DNA of 35,874 bases from Nitrosopumilus sp. b1. Lineage in GTDB: Archaea; Thermoproteota; Nitrososphaeria; Nitrososphaerales; Nitrosopumilaceae. How positions within the stretch are numbered: position 1 is the stretch's first letter; every line of letters begins with the position of its first letter. Both the position numbers and the translations under genes were made by a program. The notes beneath the pieces were generated by a model. The model was not told where the DNA came from, made no database searches, and saw nothing but the letters and a program-made list of their open reading frames with translations. The stretch is taken from NCBI RefSeq assembly GCF_014078545.1, contig NZ_MU078712.1, forward strand, positions 193,567-229,440, written 5' to 3'. Below, in pieces: positions 23,251 through 32,665 of the stretch.

Positions 23251-24186
23251 TTGAAATTTCATGGATCTGCAAGGTCGAATAAATTAAATCCAGTAGTAAG
23301 TCAAGCAGAATGCTTGGGATTTAGCGAAATATTGGAGATATCCAAACCTCGAATTGTTGTTCTTCTAGTGATCACTGCAGTCACATCAATGTATGCTGGC
23401 AGCAAATTTGTTGGACCTGAACTAGACATGTGGGGTCTTTTACACATCATTATTGCTGGTGCTCTTGCTTCTGCTGGTTCCAGTGCACTAAATCATTACT
23501 ATGATAGAGACATTGATCCAAAAATGAAGAGAACAAGTACTCGTCCAATCCCGTCTGGTAATCTTGCTCCAAATCATGCATTAATCTATGGACTAGCTGT
23601 TAGCTGTGCATCTGTAATCTATGCTTACTTTACTCTAAATGTAATGTCTACTTTCTTTATTGCCCTTGGTATCTTCTTTTATGTTATAATTTACACCGTC
23701 TGGCTCAAACGTCTTAATACATCAAATATTGTGATTGGAGGTTTTGCAGGTAGTGCTGCATCGATGGCTGGTTGGGCAGCTGCAACAGGCTCCATGGATT
23801 TACTAGGATTCCTAATTGGATTTTTGGTCTTTGTCTGGACTCCTTCTCACTTTTGGTGCCTTGCAATGAAGATTAAGGATGATTATGAAGAAGCTGGAGT
23901 GCCAATGCTACCAGTTGTAATTGGAATGCAAAAGACATCCAAGTACATACTTGGCAATACTCTGATCTTGCTACCTTATTCGCTAATGCTTTATGCATTT
24001 GGTTTGGGTCTAGTGTATACTGTGATTGCAGCAGTTTCTGGAGGATTGATGCTTGCATATCATTACAAACTTACAAAGAATCCAACATCTGACTTTGCAT
24101 GGAAAGCATACAAGGTTACTGCTCCATACTTGACAATAATATTTTTAGCAGTAGCATTAGATGCTGCGTTTCACTTTAGAATCTAA
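23251..24186 (+). CDS. ctaB: Protoheme IX farnesyltransferase (heme O synthase)
   Basis: 311 residues with about nine membrane helices. The prenyl-diphosphate-binding motif NHYYDRDIDPKMKRT covers residues 81-95, and the second conserved loop (WTPSHFWCLAMKIKDDYEEA) is near residues 197-216. The enzyme adds a farnesyl group to heme B to make heme O, needed for heme-copper terminal oxidase. The start is TTG at 23251. It is divergent from the double-cupredoxin gene, which links two electron-transport functions around a 36-base gap. Confidence 0.95.
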   Translation: MKFHGSARSNKLNPVVSQAECLGFSEILEISKPRIVVLLVITAVTSMYAGSKFVGPELDMWGLLHIIIAGALASAGSSALNHYYDRDIDPKMKRTSTRPIPSGNLAPNHALIYGLAVSCASVIYAYFTLNVMSTFFIALGIFFYVIIYTVWLKRLNTSNIVIGGFAGSAASMAGWAAATGSMDLLGFLIGFLVFVWTPSHFWCLAMKIKDDYEEAGVPMLPVVIGMQKTSKYILGNTLILLPYSLMLYAFGLGLVYTVIAAVSGGLMLAYHYKLTKNPTSDFAWKAYKVTAPYLTIIFLAVALDAAFHFRI

Positions 24187-24482
24187 TCTGATTCTGCACC
24201 TGGAAAGCTTGCTTCATAATCTCTTTCCATCATCTCTTTATTGGCCTCATCAATTACGTCTTGTTCAGTTTGCTGAATGACCACTTCGATTCTTCTTGTA
24301 TCTTTTGCAAGCCATGAAACCTTGATCAATCCAAGTATCTCTAAATCTAAAAGTAATTTGTTAAACCTATCTTCGGCAATCACAATTCCTTCTTTTACAA
24401 GTGCTTTTGATAATTCAGAATCCGTCAGTGATTCTGCATCCTTTATCATCTCATATACTGTATTTTTTAGAGGAATTGCCAT
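24183..24482 (-). CDS. Winged-helix-like small protein downstream of CDC48
   Basis: 99 residues. The pattern from about residue 5 to 70 looks like a winged helix: helices YEMIKDAE, DSELSKALVKEG and DRFNKLLLDLEILGLIKV, then a strand pair with a TRRIEVVI wing. A charged tail follows. It may bind DNA or act as a protein adaptor. It begins one base after the CDC48 stop and so is part of that operon. Its end overlaps ctaB by 4 bases. No named family is recognised. Confidence 0.7.
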   Translation of the reverse strand: MAIPLKNTVYEMIKDAESLTDSELSKALVKEGIVIAEDRFNKLLLDLEILGLIKVSWLAKDTRRIEVVIQQTEQDVIDEANKEMMERDYEASFPGAESD

Positions 24483-24483
24483 T

Positions 24484-26655
24484 TTAACCGTAAAACGTCT
24501 TGTCTATTGATTTGGGAACAACGTTTGATATACTTTCCCTTACTGAGGTATACCATTGATCAACCTCGCTAGTGATTGATGGCCTAATCTTCTTAAGAGC
24601 AGCAGCAAAATCACTACTTGAAATTTTTGGAGAGTTGTTCTGCATGGCAGTAACTGCCGCTTCCCTACATAATGAGGCCAAATCTGCACCCGTATAATTT
24701 TGAGTTGTTACTGCAATCTCTTGTAGCTTGATATCGCTTGCAAGTGGCATCTTTTTGGTTAAAATTTTGATAATCTCTAGTCTTCCTTTTTCATCTGGTG
24801 GTGGAACATAAAGAACTAAATCTAATCTTCCTGTTCTGAGTAACGAATTATCAAGCAAGTCTGGCCTGTTGCTTATTCCAACAACCACTACTCTTGATGA
24901 AACTCCTTCTTCTAACTCTGTTAACAGCTGACTGAGAATTGTTTCTCCAACTCCTCCTTCATCATTTGATTTGAATCTAGCAAGTGAATCAAGCTCATCA
25001 AAGATAACAACACATGGAGATGATGCTTTTGCTTTTCTGAAGATCTCTCTTACAGCTTTTTCTGATTCTCCAACCCACTTTGATAAAATTTCAGGACCTC
25101 TTACTAGAATCATGTTAGCACCGCTTTCAGTAGCTAAGGCTCTTGCAAGAAGTGTCTTTCCACAACCTGGAGGTCCGTAAATTAAAGCTCCTTTGGGAGG
25201 TTTTATTCCCATCGAGCTAAACTTTGTTGGATCTTGCATTGCAATGATAAGATTATCTTGTAAGGCACTTTTGACATCATCAAGACCTCCTACATCTTCC
25301 CACCATACTTTGGAGCGTTCAACGTAAAACTCTCTCATCGCAGTTGGGACAACTTCGTGCATTGCATCGTAAAAATCAATTAATTTTATCTGCATTGACT
25401 GCAAAACTTCTGATGGTATCTTCTCCGTCTCCAAGTCAATCTCTGGAAGATATCTTCTAATTGATTTCATTGCAGCTTCTCTGCAGAGAGATTTGATATC
25501 TGCACCTGTATATCCGTGAAGCTCTGCTGCTAAATCTTTTAGATCAACACCGTCTGCTAGGGGCATACCTCTAGTATGAATCTGCAAAATTTCCAATCTA
25601 CCATCTTCGTTTGGGACTGAGACCTCAACTTCTCTGTCAAATCTGCCAGGCCTTCTTAGTGCCGGGTCTACACTATCTGGTCTGTTTGTTGCTCCCAGGA
25701 CAATTACGTTTCCTCTATCGTTTAATCCATCCATTAATGCTAACAATTGTGCAACAACTCTCTTTTCAACATCCCCGTATGCTTCCTCACGTTTTGGAGC
25801 AATTGCATCAATTTCATCAATGAATATTATGCTTGGCGAATTATCCTTGGCTTCTTTGAAGATGTCTCTTAATCGTGCTTCAGTTTCACCATAATACTTG
25901 TTCATTATTTCAGGACCGTTAATAGAATACATGTTTGCTTCTGATTCACTTGCCAAAACTTTTGCAATCAATGTCTTTCCACAGCCTGGTGGTCCGTAAA
26001 GCAAAATTCCACTATGTGGCTCTACTCCTAACCTACTGAATAATTCTGGATGACGCAATGGTAGCTCTACAATCTCTCTCATTGCCTTTACTTCTCCACG
26101 CAATCCTCCGACCTCTTCATATGTCACACGTGGTTTTCTATCTACAGTTGCTTCCGTTGAAATTGTAAGTGTAGTTGAACGGTCTATCTTTACTACACTC
26201 TTAGGAGATATCTTGTTTATTTTAAAGTCCATTGAGTTTCCAAGTATCATTACTGAAATCTCATCGCCTTGTGATAATGGCAATCCCTTTAGTCTGTTCT
26301 TCACAAAGTCTGTGAATTCTTTATCAACCGTAACAACATCTGTCACTGGCATCAAAGAGACAGTCTTTGCTACTTTAGTTGCAACTTTTTTAATCTTAAT
26401 TATGTCATTAATTGCTGCACCAATGTTTTTTCTTGTTTGACCATCAATACGTATTATCTCGGGATCTTTTTCATCTTCATCAGCTGGCCAAACCACTGCA
26501 CAGCTTGAACGTGAACCCATTATCTCAATTACATCTCCTGGTGTGACTTTTAGAAAATCCATCGCATCTGGACCAATTCTTGCACGCTTTTTTCCGATAT
26601 CCCGTTGTTTTGCTTCGCCAATTCTCATTTGAAGGGGCTCGTCTTTGCGTGCCAA
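24484..26655 (-). CDS. cdc48: CDC48/VAT-type AAA+ unfoldase
   Basis: 723 residues. The N-domain (about 1-165) has a double-psi barrel and a second lobe. D1 has Walker A GPPGCGKT (221-228) and Walker B FIDEID (278-283). D2 has Walker A GPPGCGKT (494-501) and Walker B IFDELD (551-556). The protein ends in FYG, fitting the HbYX motif that docks AAA+ rings on the 20S proteasome. It should unfold protein substrates for degradation or remodelling. It lies in an operon with a zinc-ribbon gene and aEF-1beta upstream (8-base gap) and a winged-helix-like gene downstream. Confidence 0.96.
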   Translation of the reverse strand: MARKDEPLQMRIGEAKQRDIGKKRARIGPDAMDFLKVTPGDVIEIMGSRSSCAVVWPADEDEKDPEIIRIDGQTRKNIGAAINDIIKIKKVATKVAKTVSLMPVTDVVTVDKEFTDFVKNRLKGLPLSQGDEISVMILGNSMDFKINKISPKSVVKIDRSTTLTISTEATVDRKPRVTYEEVGGLRGEVKAMREIVELPLRHPELFSRLGVEPHSGILLYGPPGCGKTLIAKVLASESEANMYSINGPEIMNKYYGETEARLRDIFKEAKDNSPSIIFIDEIDAIAPKREEAYGDVEKRVVAQLLALMDGLNDRGNVIVLGATNRPDSVDPALRRPGRFDREVEVSVPNEDGRLEILQIHTRGMPLADGVDLKDLAAELHGYTGADIKSLCREAAMKSIRRYLPEIDLETEKIPSEVLQSMQIKLIDFYDAMHEVVPTAMREFYVERSKVWWEDVGGLDDVKSALQDNLIIAMQDPTKFSSMGIKPPKGALIYGPPGCGKTLLARALATESGANMILVRGPEILSKWVGESEKAVREIFRKAKASSPCVVIFDELDSLARFKSNDEGGVGETILSQLLTELEEGVSSRVVVVGISNRPDLLDNSLLRTGRLDLVLYVPPPDEKGRLEIIKILTKKMPLASDIKLQEIAVTTQNYTGADLASLCREAAVTAMQNNSPKISSSDFAAALKKIRPSITSEVDQWYTSVRESISNVVPKSIDKTFYG

Positions 26656-26663
26656 GGTAACAC

Positions 26664-26945
26664 CTATTTCATATCTACTGACATTCTGCTCATGTTTAAA
26701 ACTTCAAACTCACTTACGCCTTTGACTGCTCTGACAGCATTTTCTAGCGAGTCCATTTGTCCTTCTTTATCATCTACAATGAATTCTGCCTTGATGAACT
26801 CTAGACCAAAAGCTAGTGGTTCTTTTGCATGACGTTTTAATTGAATTCCATCTTTTAGAGCTGCCTTGATCTTTTGAGCAAGATCATCTAAATCAACATC
26901 AGTCCCGGTTGGTAGAATTTTTACAACTAGCAGTAACTGTGCCAT
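26664..26945 (-). CDS. ef1b: Translation elongation factor aEF-1beta
   Basis: 93 residues, the size of the archaeal guanine nucleotide exchange domain. Characteristic strings are [20 protein letters not shown] (5-24), [20 protein letters not shown] and the ending [15 protein letters not shown]. It reloads aEF-1alpha with GTP in translation. It starts two bases after the stop of a zinc-ribbon gene and ends 8 bases before cdc48, so all are in one operon. Confidence 0.95.
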   Translation of the reverse strand: MAQLLLVVKILPTGTDVDLDDLAQKIKAALKDGIQLKRHAKEPLAFGLEFIKAEFIVDDKEGQMDSLENAVRAVKGVSEFEVLNMSRMSVDMK

Positions 26946-26947
26946 GT

Positions 26948-27127
26948 CTAAGGCCCCTTAAAATTACATGATGTGCATGTATAATTTCGTGCAGACTCCC
27001 TACAACTTTGGCATCGCCAAATTAGGACTGAACCGCAACTTGGGCAGTTAAATTTCACACATTTATCATTAGGCATGATGTGTCTATGACAACAACTACA
27101 CACTGGTAATGAAATTGTAGATGACAT
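26948..27127 (-). CDS. Small archaeal zinc-ribbon protein (DUF1610-like)
   Basis: 59 residues with four Cys pairs: CSCC (10-13), CPSC (28-31), CQSC (39-42) and CTSC (51-54). The ending NFKGP is typical of a widespread archaeal small zinc-finger family. Two zinc ions are likely bound. Function is not known; close linkage to aEF-1beta suggests translation. It is the first gene of the operon with cdc48. A good TATA element (27151-27159) is 25 bases upstream of its ATG. Confidence 0.88.
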   Translation of the reverse strand: MSSTISLPVCSCCHRHIMPNDKCVKFNCPSCGSVLIWRCQSCRESARNYTCTSCNFKGP

Positions 27128-27150
27128 AATTTGCGGTGTTTACCGACCGC

Positions 27151-27159
27151 ATTTATACC
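27151..27159 (-). promoter_or_regulatory. TATA box of the zinc-ribbon/EF-1beta/CDC48 operon
   Basis: On the minus strand it reads GGTATAAAT, close to the archaeal consensus, centred 27 bases before the ATG at 27127. It is the best TATA box in the window. Confidence 0.65.
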
Positions 27160-27175
27160 TTCCTTGGAAATTATA

Positions 27176-28315
27176 CTAATTTGATGCCAGCAGTTTTTTT
27201 ATTTCGTTTCCAAACAATGCCTGGGCAGTCTTTAACGATCCTTTCAATCCTAACAACTTTACAATTGATGAAGTGTGAAAATCAAAATCATCTTTTTCAG
27301 AAATATCTTTTATCATATCTTCTGTAACCGAATCTGACAATTTGTTGATTGTATCATTTTCTAATCTCTCAAGTATGTTTCTTGCAAATGATTGTTTTTC
27401 AAATTCTTTTCCAAATTTATTTTTCCACTCTTTGGGATATTTTTCCAATTCAGCAAAATCATTAGTTTCTAAAAATTTTGATATAGCCCGACCTGCCATT
27501 ATTCCGCCCATACCGCATGAAAAAATTCCCCCCGCTGTGGTGGGCTTTGATTGTCCGGCAGCATCACCAATTGTCACTATATTTTGATTAACAAATTTCT
27601 CAATTGGACCCTTTATCCAAATTGGTGCAAAGATCTTTCTAATTACAGAATACTTTCCTTTTGATGATAAAAACTCCTCCAGAACCATTGCTGCATTGAT
27701 TCCCTTTCCTGCGACTCCGACCTTTCCAGTTCCATTAGATGATGGAATTATCCATGCAAAGAATCCCGGATATTTCTCTTTATCAAAATACACCTCTACT
27801 GTGGATTTGTCTATCCATTCTGCATAAACTTCGTATTGTGCCGAAGATAAAATCCCTGTCCTGTCTTTTTGTATTAAAGAAGATACTCCACGTGCATCAA
27901 CAATTACTTTGCATTCCTCAAATCCATCATTTGTTCTAACTCCATCCTTTGAAAATTCTTTTACACTCGTTTTAACCCTGATGTCAGCACCATTTTTTTG
28001 TGCTTGCAATGCTATCTGTTTATCTAACTCTCTTCGGTTAATTTCAGCAACTCTTTGTTTTTTTGAATTGATTGTGATTGTTTTATTATTTGGAAAATGA
28101 ATCTTTGCTGTATCAATTAAGTGATCAAATGTCTTTCTATGTGGAATAATTCCAAGGTCGTCTAATGCAGTCATGCTAACTAATCCTCCACAATGTTCAG
28201 GGGTTCCTATTTCGTAATCTTCTTCTAAAACTAACACGGAATGACCGTTTAATGCAATTTCTCTTGCACAAAGTAAACCCGCTATGCTTCCGCCTGCAAT
28301 TATTACATCATACAT
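27176..28315 (-). CDS. Geranylgeranyl reductase family flavoprotein
   Basis: 379 residues. The FAD-binding motif is AGGSIAG (7-13), with an acidic EED at the end of beta-2. The family motif EHCGGLVS (40-47) and the second FAD motif TIGDAAGQSKPTTAGGI follow. This class saturates the isoprenoid chains of archaeal lipids (digeranylgeranylglycerophospholipid reductase) or related prenyl groups. Which substrate is used cannot be read from the sequence. The ATG at 28315 has attatttaat (28335-28344) centred 25 bases upstream, which indicates a leaderless mRNA. Confidence 0.88.
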   Translation of the reverse strand: MYDVIIAGGSIAGLLCAREIALNGHSVLVLEEDYEIGTPEHCGGLVSMTALDDLGIIPHRKTFDHLIDTAKIHFPNNKTITINSKKQRVAEINRRELDKQIALQAQKNGADIRVKTSVKEFSKDGVRTNDGFEECKVIVDARGVSSLIQKDRTGILSSAQYEVYAEWIDKSTVEVYFDKEKYPGFFAWIIPSSNGTGKVGVAGKGINAAMVLEEFLSSKGKYSVIRKIFAPIWIKGPIEKFVNQNIVTIGDAAGQSKPTTAGGIFSCGMGGIMAGRAISKFLETNDFAELEKYPKEWKNKFGKEFEKQSFARNILERLENDTINKLSDSVTEDMIKDISEKDDFDFHTSSIVKLLGLKGSLKTAQALFGNEIKKLLASN

Positions 28316-28360
28316 ATCTGATATCTTTTGAGCAATTATTTAATTCTAAAAGAAATTTTC

Positions 28361-28381
28361 ATGGATTTTATTCAAATCCAT
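28361..28381. other. Perfect inverted repeat between two minus-strand genes
   Basis: ATGGATTT, a 5-base loop TATTC, then AAATCCAT. It lies about 20 bases after the stop of the 28400-28807 gene and 46 bases before the geranylgeranyl reductase start, just outside that gene's TATA-like element. It could end the upstream transcript or act as an operator for the reductase. Confidence 0.4.
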
Positions 28382-28399
28382 TCAATTATGGTAATTTAA

Positions 28400-28807
28400 T
28401 TATGCTTGATATGGGTTTGCATGAACTACTTTGAAGATCTTTACAATGTAATTGCCTTCAAAGATGTCAATAGCGTTTCCACCATCATCTACATTTCTGA
28501 CTCTGAATTTGTATTCATAGGAACCATCTCCCTTTACATCAACTTGTGCAACATGTACAGGATCTTCTCCTTTGAAGAACTGTATGATCACTGGATATCT
28601 TTCAACTGGTTCTGCAATTTTTCCTTTAACAAATCCCCATGGAAGTGTATTTCCTTCTGGTACGCTCATGACTGTAGTTGTCTTTTCCAAGTTAATTTCG
28701 TCATTTAGTGGAATGATTGTGGTCTGTGTTTGTGAAAATGCATCTGGGACTGTTGAGATCAATCCTATTGCAAACATTCCAATAACTATACTGGTTAGTA
28801 ACTTCAT
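28400..28807 (-). CDS. Secreted protein of unknown function
   Basis: 135 residues from the ATG at 28807. The start gives a compact signal peptide (KLLTSIVIGMFAIGLISTVP) ending near DAFSQ. An ATG 17 codons earlier (28858) would add charged residues before it, and a TATA-like ttaaaaaaat at 28831-28840 fits only the later start. The mature part looks like a beta-sandwich, with strings PVIIQFFKGEDPVHVAQVDV and GSYEYKFRVR that suggest an extracellular Ig- or CARDB-like domain; this is a pattern inference. It is preceded by the divergent pth2. Confidence 0.75.
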   Translation of the reverse strand: MKLLTSIVIGMFAIGLISTVPDAFSQTQTTIIPLNDEINLEKTTTVMSVPEGNTLPWGFVKGKIAEPVERYPVIIQFFKGEDPVHVAQVDVKGDGSYEYKFRVRNVDDGGNAIDIFEGNYIVKIFKVVHANPYQA

Positions 28808-28946
28808 GGACACAAAGCGAGGATCATGCTTTAAAAAAATTTCTCTTAATTTATTCAAAAAAATATTTAAAATGACATAAAACTCGAAATTTTCAAATGC
28901 CCAACTGTTTAATTTAGAGAAGATATCTCAACTGTGTTGAAATAAG

Positions 28947-29300
28947 ATGGGTGAAATAAAACAGGTAATTGTGGTTAGGACTGATCTTGGAATGGGTAAG
29001 GGAAAGATTGCCGCCCAAGTTGGACATGCATGCGTCCTAGGTGCTGAAAATGTTAGAAAATCAAATCCTAATTGGTTTGAAAAATGGTGGCTTGGTCAAG
29101 AGAAAGTTGTTGTTAAGGTTGAATCCCTAAAAGACTTGGAAGAAATTAAAAGACATGCAATCGACTTGAATCTACCATGGGCTGAAGTCACTGATGCTGG
29201 ACATACCCAAATTGCTCCTGGAACAGTTACGTGTATTTCAATTGGACCTGCACCAGAATCAAACATTGACAAAGTTACGGGAGATTTGAAATTACTTTGA
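28947..29300 (+). CDS. pth2: Peptidyl-tRNA hydrolase Pth2
   Basis: 117 residues, the standard length. The Pth2 signatures are VIVVRTDLGMGKGKIAAQVG (7-26), a helix with KHAIDLNLP-like spacing, the VTDAGHTQIAPGTVT loop (81-95) and SIGPAPE near the end. It frees tRNA from prematurely released peptidyl-tRNAs. A gtttaattta element lies about 35 bases before the ATG, leaving a leader of about 10 bases. Confidence 0.96.
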   Translation: MGEIKQVIVVRTDLGMGKGKIAAQVGHACVLGAENVRKSNPNWFEKWWLGQEKVVVKVESLKDLEEIKRHAIDLNLPWAEVTDAGHTQIAPGTVTCISIGPAPESNIDKVTGDLKLL

Positions 29301-29352
29301 TTGGCAAATTTCAGTGGAATAAGATATAACAAGGCATTTTGGAGTTGTTTTT

Positions 29353-30951
29353 GTGAAAAAACGAACCAAAGGAATTATCATGTTTGCATTTCTGGGCGGT
29401 ATAATGTTGACATCAGGAATAGTAATTGCAATTCCTAACATTGCTCCCGTTGAAAGTGATGAAAATATTACGATTACTGGTACTCCTGCAGATAATTATC
29501 CTGATGAACAGAGAGATAGATTCTGTGGTACGGGTAATGCAAAGTCTACATCGTACATTAAAGAGTTTAAGCTTCCAACAGTATGTGCACAGCCTCATGC
29601 AATAGCCACTGATCCTCAAGGTAACATTTGGATTGCAGAATCTAACACGGGAAATTTAGCAAAATTTGAACCATCAACAGAAACTTTTGTTGAATTTGAA
29701 AATCCAATGTGGCCTGAAGGTGCCAACGCTGCAATGTGGGGCTTGGATTATTCTCCTGATGGTACATTTTGGTATACTGATACACGAACTGATTCAATTT
29801 GGAAATTCTCTATTGAAGAAGAAAAGTTTGACAGAATATCATATCCTTCAGAAACTGAATCATTTCCTCAACAGATTAAAGTTGACGGAAGTAAAATCAT
29901 AGTAAACGACTTACATGGAGGTAAAATTACCTTTCTAGACCTTGCACAATCAACAGGGCAGCTAACTTACTTTAGTCTCCCATCTCCACTTGAGGGATAT
30001 CTTGCAGCAGGTTTTGATTTAGATGCAAACAATAACTTGTGGTATACTAATTGGCTTCCACAACAAGGTGGAATTTTGGTAAAGTTTGATACTGAAAAAT
30101 ATTTTGATGAGTTTATTACAATTGAAGAAAGTAATGATTTGCCACTTGGAAATTTCATAGAATTTTACAACTTTCCGCCTGGAATGAACACACCTAATGG
30201 ATTGAGTGTTGGACCTGATGGAAGCATCTGGATAGCCGATACATCAAGTAGCAATTTTTTCAAATTTAATCCAAACGATGAATCCTTTACGAGATACGTG
30301 ACCTCTCCACCTCCATTATCTTCATATGGAAATTTTACCGGTGTTGTAAAGACTCCGGTATCTAGACCATATTGGACTGCATTTGCAGATGATGGCCGAT
30401 TAGTCTTCAACGAACAAACTGCCAACCGAATTGCCTTATTTGATATAAACAATGAACACCTAATTGAGTATCTAGCACCATCAAAAAATCCTGCATGGGC
30501 TGATTGCAGTCCTGTGGATAATACATGCGGACTGGCACAAATGTTCAGCTTTACTACTTCTGGTGAAAAAATTTGGTTTACTCAATGGGCCGAAAATAAC
30601 ATCGGATTTGTAGATACATCTATTCCATTACCATATGATGTGGAACTGAGTGAAAATAACATCACATTGCGTAAAGGAGAGAGTACAGAAATCATCATGA
30701 CTGTTACCCCTACTGGTTCATCTGATATGTCTGATGTTTCATTTGTTTCTTCTACAACTGCAACATTCTCAGATCTTAAAGTAATGAGTGATGTTGACAA
30801 GTTTCAACTAGATGCAGATGCACCAAGGGTGATTAAGGTATCTGTTTTAGCAGGTCAATCTGCCCTGTCTGGTACACATAAAGTTCTTCTCGGAATAGAT
30901 GCAAATGATGTCACTGTATCAAAGTACATTTCAGTTAAAATTATCCAATAA
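29353..30951 (+). CDS. Secreted beta-propeller protein, virginiamycin B lyase-like
   Basis: 532 residues. A signal peptide or anchor covers about residues 8-28. Residues about 55-425 contain repeated blades with the Vgb/NHL pattern: AIATDPQGNIWIAESNTGNL, GLDYSPDGTFWYTDTRTDSI, FDLDANNNLWYTNW, GLSVGPDGSIWIADTSSSNF. The last 110 residues are a beta-sandwich domain. The propeller type includes streptogramin lyases, but antibiotic cleavage is not implied: many members are extracellular proteins of unknown ligand. The start is GTG at 29353, with aagatataac centred 27 bases upstream. Confidence 0.82.
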   Translation: MKKRTKGIIMFAFLGGIMLTSGIVIAIPNIAPVESDENITITGTPADNYPDEQRDRFCGTGNAKSTSYIKEFKLPTVCAQPHAIATDPQGNIWIAESNTGNLAKFEPSTETFVEFENPMWPEGANAAMWGLDYSPDGTFWYTDTRTDSIWKFSIEEEKFDRISYPSETESFPQQIKVDGSKIIVNDLHGGKITFLDLAQSTGQLTYFSLPSPLEGYLAAGFDLDANNNLWYTNWLPQQGGILVKFDTEKYFDEFITIEESNDLPLGNFIEFYNFPPGMNTPNGLSVGPDGSIWIADTSSSNFFKFNPNDESFTRYVTSPPPLSSYGNFTGVVKTPVSRPYWTAFADDGRLVFNEQTANRIALFDINNEHLIEYLAPSKNPAWADCSPVDNTCGLAQMFSFTTSGEKIWFTQWAENNIGFVDTSIPLPYDVELSENNITLRKGESTEIIMTVTPTGSSDMSDVSFVSSTTATFSDLKVMSDVDKFQLDADAPRVIKVSVLAGQSALSGTHKVLLGIDANDVTVSKYISVKIIQ

Positions 30952-30996
30952 TATTCAATACGATGATTAATTTATTTCAAGAAATTTTTTGATTTT

Positions 30997-32193
30997 ATGA
31001 TTCCAAAAATTGATTCACATATAGGAATTTTTGTTTACAGTACAAAATTTCCTGGTTGCGGCGGAAAAATTAAACAAAAACCAGAAGATTTTCATGTCTA
31101 TGAAGTAATCTCCAAAAAATCAGAATCACAAATTAAATATGATTCTGGTTTTGCTGTCTTTAAATTAAAAAAACAGGGAATCGATACAAATCATGCCTTA
31201 AACTCCATCCAGCGACTAACTGGTTTACGACTAAAAGCGTTGGGTCTCAAAGATGCAAATGCAGTAACTGAACAATATGTTATATCATTAAAATCAATGA
31301 GTACAGCTAAACCGTTTGAATCATCAAAATTTACGCTAACTCCAATCGGCTATTCTAAAAAACCACTTTCAAAAAAAGACATGATTGGAAACAAATTCAA
31401 AATCAAGATCTCACATGCAAATTCATCATTAACTGATTTTGATGAATATGATAAGATTTTGAATTTTTATGGATACCAGAGATTTGGTTCAACACGGCCT
31501 GTAACCCACCTGATAGGCAAGGCAATCATACAAAATGATTGGCCATCTGCTGTTGATTACATTTTGAGCTATGAATCGGAATATGATTCTAAAGAAAATT
31601 CTGAGATTCGCAATAAACTCAAGGATACAAAAAATTTAGCCAGTGTAGAAAACCAAGTTCCTCCGCAGATGGATCTTGAAAGACTAGTTATCTCTGAACT
31701 GATTAAACACAATGATCCTCATTCCGCAGTTCGTGCACTCCCAGTTAACATGAAAAGATTCTATGTTCAAGCATACCAATCATATCTCTTCAATCAGACA
31801 CTAAGTGTGGCTTTTGATAGTGGTGAAGACTTGTTTGGCATTCATGAAAATGATGTTTGCTATGACTCAAATGGAATACTGGGCAAATTTAACAAAGGGT
31901 TGGACCAGAAACTAGCAATTCCTCAAGTTGGTTATTCTTATTATAAAAAAACAAGATTCGATTTTCATATACAAAAAATTCTAAAAGATGAAGAAGTTAC
32001 TCCAAAGAATTTTTACATTAAAGAATTACAAGAAGCCAGCAATGAAGGTGGATTTAGAAATTCATCAATTACATGTGATGACTATTCTGTAAATGGTGAT
32101 GCTATCGAATTCACTTTATCTAGAGGTTCGTTTGCAACAATAATACTTCGCGAAATTATAAAGCCCAAAGAACCCCTCATGGATGGTTTTTAA
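30997..32193 (+). CDS. truD: tRNA pseudouridine synthase D (TruD/Pus7)
   Basis: 398 residues. The catalytic Asp is D86 in GLKDANAVTEQY. Further TruD strings are KQKPEDFHVYEV (26-37), FYGYQRFGSTRP near residue 160 and NEGGFRNS near the end. The archaeal enzyme makes pseudouridine in tRNA (position 13 in known members). A ttaatttattt element (30967-30977) lies 25 bases before the ATG. Confidence 0.94.
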   Translation: MIPKIDSHIGIFVYSTKFPGCGGKIKQKPEDFHVYEVISKKSESQIKYDSGFAVFKLKKQGIDTNHALNSIQRLTGLRLKALGLKDANAVTEQYVISLKSMSTAKPFESSKFTLTPIGYSKKPLSKKDMIGNKFKIKISHANSSLTDFDEYDKILNFYGYQRFGSTRPVTHLIGKAIIQNDWPSAVDYILSYESEYDSKENSEIRNKLKDTKNLASVENQVPPQMDLERLVISELIKHNDPHSAVRALPVNMKRFYVQAYQSYLFNQTLSVAFDSGEDLFGIHENDVCYDSNGILGKFNKGLDQKLAIPQVGYSYYKKTRFDFHIQKILKDEEVTPKNFYIKELQEASNEGGFRNSSITCDDYSVNGDAIEFTLSRGSFATIILREIIKPKEPLMDGF

Positions 32194-32231
32194 CATAAAA
32201 TTAATATCTTAATTCAAACTTAGACAAAAAA

Positions 32232-32345
32232 ATGCTGGTTCCATGTCCAACATGCAAGCGGTCTGCTGACATTCCAATTGATAGTAAAACTGATCGATTA
32301 AAGCCAGGCGTTAGATGTACACACTGCTCATCGAAAATTACGTAA
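32232..32345 (+). CDS. Tiny zinc-ribbon protein
   Basis: 37 residues beginning MLVPCPTCKRSADIPID. CPTC (5-8) and CTHC (29-32) form a four-Cys zinc knuckle, and the sequence between contains LKPGVRC, as in MJ0042-type zinc fingers. The ATG has attaatatct (32201-32210) centred 26 bases upstream. Function unknown; a single-knuckle protein this small probably binds a partner or nucleic acid. Confidence 0.75.
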   Translation: MLVPCPTCKRSADIPIDSKTDRLKPGVRCTHCSSKIT

Positions 32346-32434
32346 TCTTGTTTAACATAATACTTGTTAATTGATCTTAAAGCAAATAAACTAGAAACGC
32401 AATATTTGATTTATGCATTTAGGATTTGAATAAA

Positions 32435-32665
32435 ATGGAAAAAGCGTTCATCCTGATTAGTTGCGACGTTGGTTCTGAAAACGAACTTTTCATTAAATTA
32501 AATGAGATAGACTGTGTGTCCTCAACCACAATTACTTATGGTGAGTATGATCTTGTTGTCGAAGTTGAAACTGAGACTCCTCAAAAAATGGATGAATTTG
32601 TCACAAGTAAAATACGAAAATTCCAAAAGATTAGATCCACAATAACACTTAGAGTGACCGCTTGA
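32435..32665 (+). CDS. Stand-alone Lrp/AsnC ligand-binding (RAM) domain
   Basis: 76 residues from the ATG at 32435; a TTG at 32426 would add three residues. The fold pattern is an alpha-beta RAM domain: AFILISCDVGSENELFIKL, YGEYDLVVEVETETPQKMDE, then KIRSTITLRV. The DNA-binding helix-turn-helix of full Lrp proteins is absent. Such proteins can bind amino acids and modulate full-length Lrp regulators; its partner is not in view. The gap upstream (32346-32434) holds a TTAACA/TGTTAA inverted repeat (32352-32370) of unknown meaning. Confidence 0.88.
   Translation: MEKAFILISCDVGSENELFIKLNEIDCVSSTTITYGEYDLVVEVETETPQKMDEFVTSKIRKFQKIRSTITLRVTA

Noticed and set aside
28406-28880. Two plus-strand frames (28406-28708 and 28572-28880) opposite the secreted-protein gene
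   Set aside because: No promoter or motif, and the minus-strand gene has a signal peptide and good promoter spacing.
32352-32370. TTAACA/TGTTAA inverted repeat as an Lrp operator
   Set aside because: Only six bases per arm in AT-rich DNA, and the downstream protein lacks a DNA-binding domain; kept only as a note.
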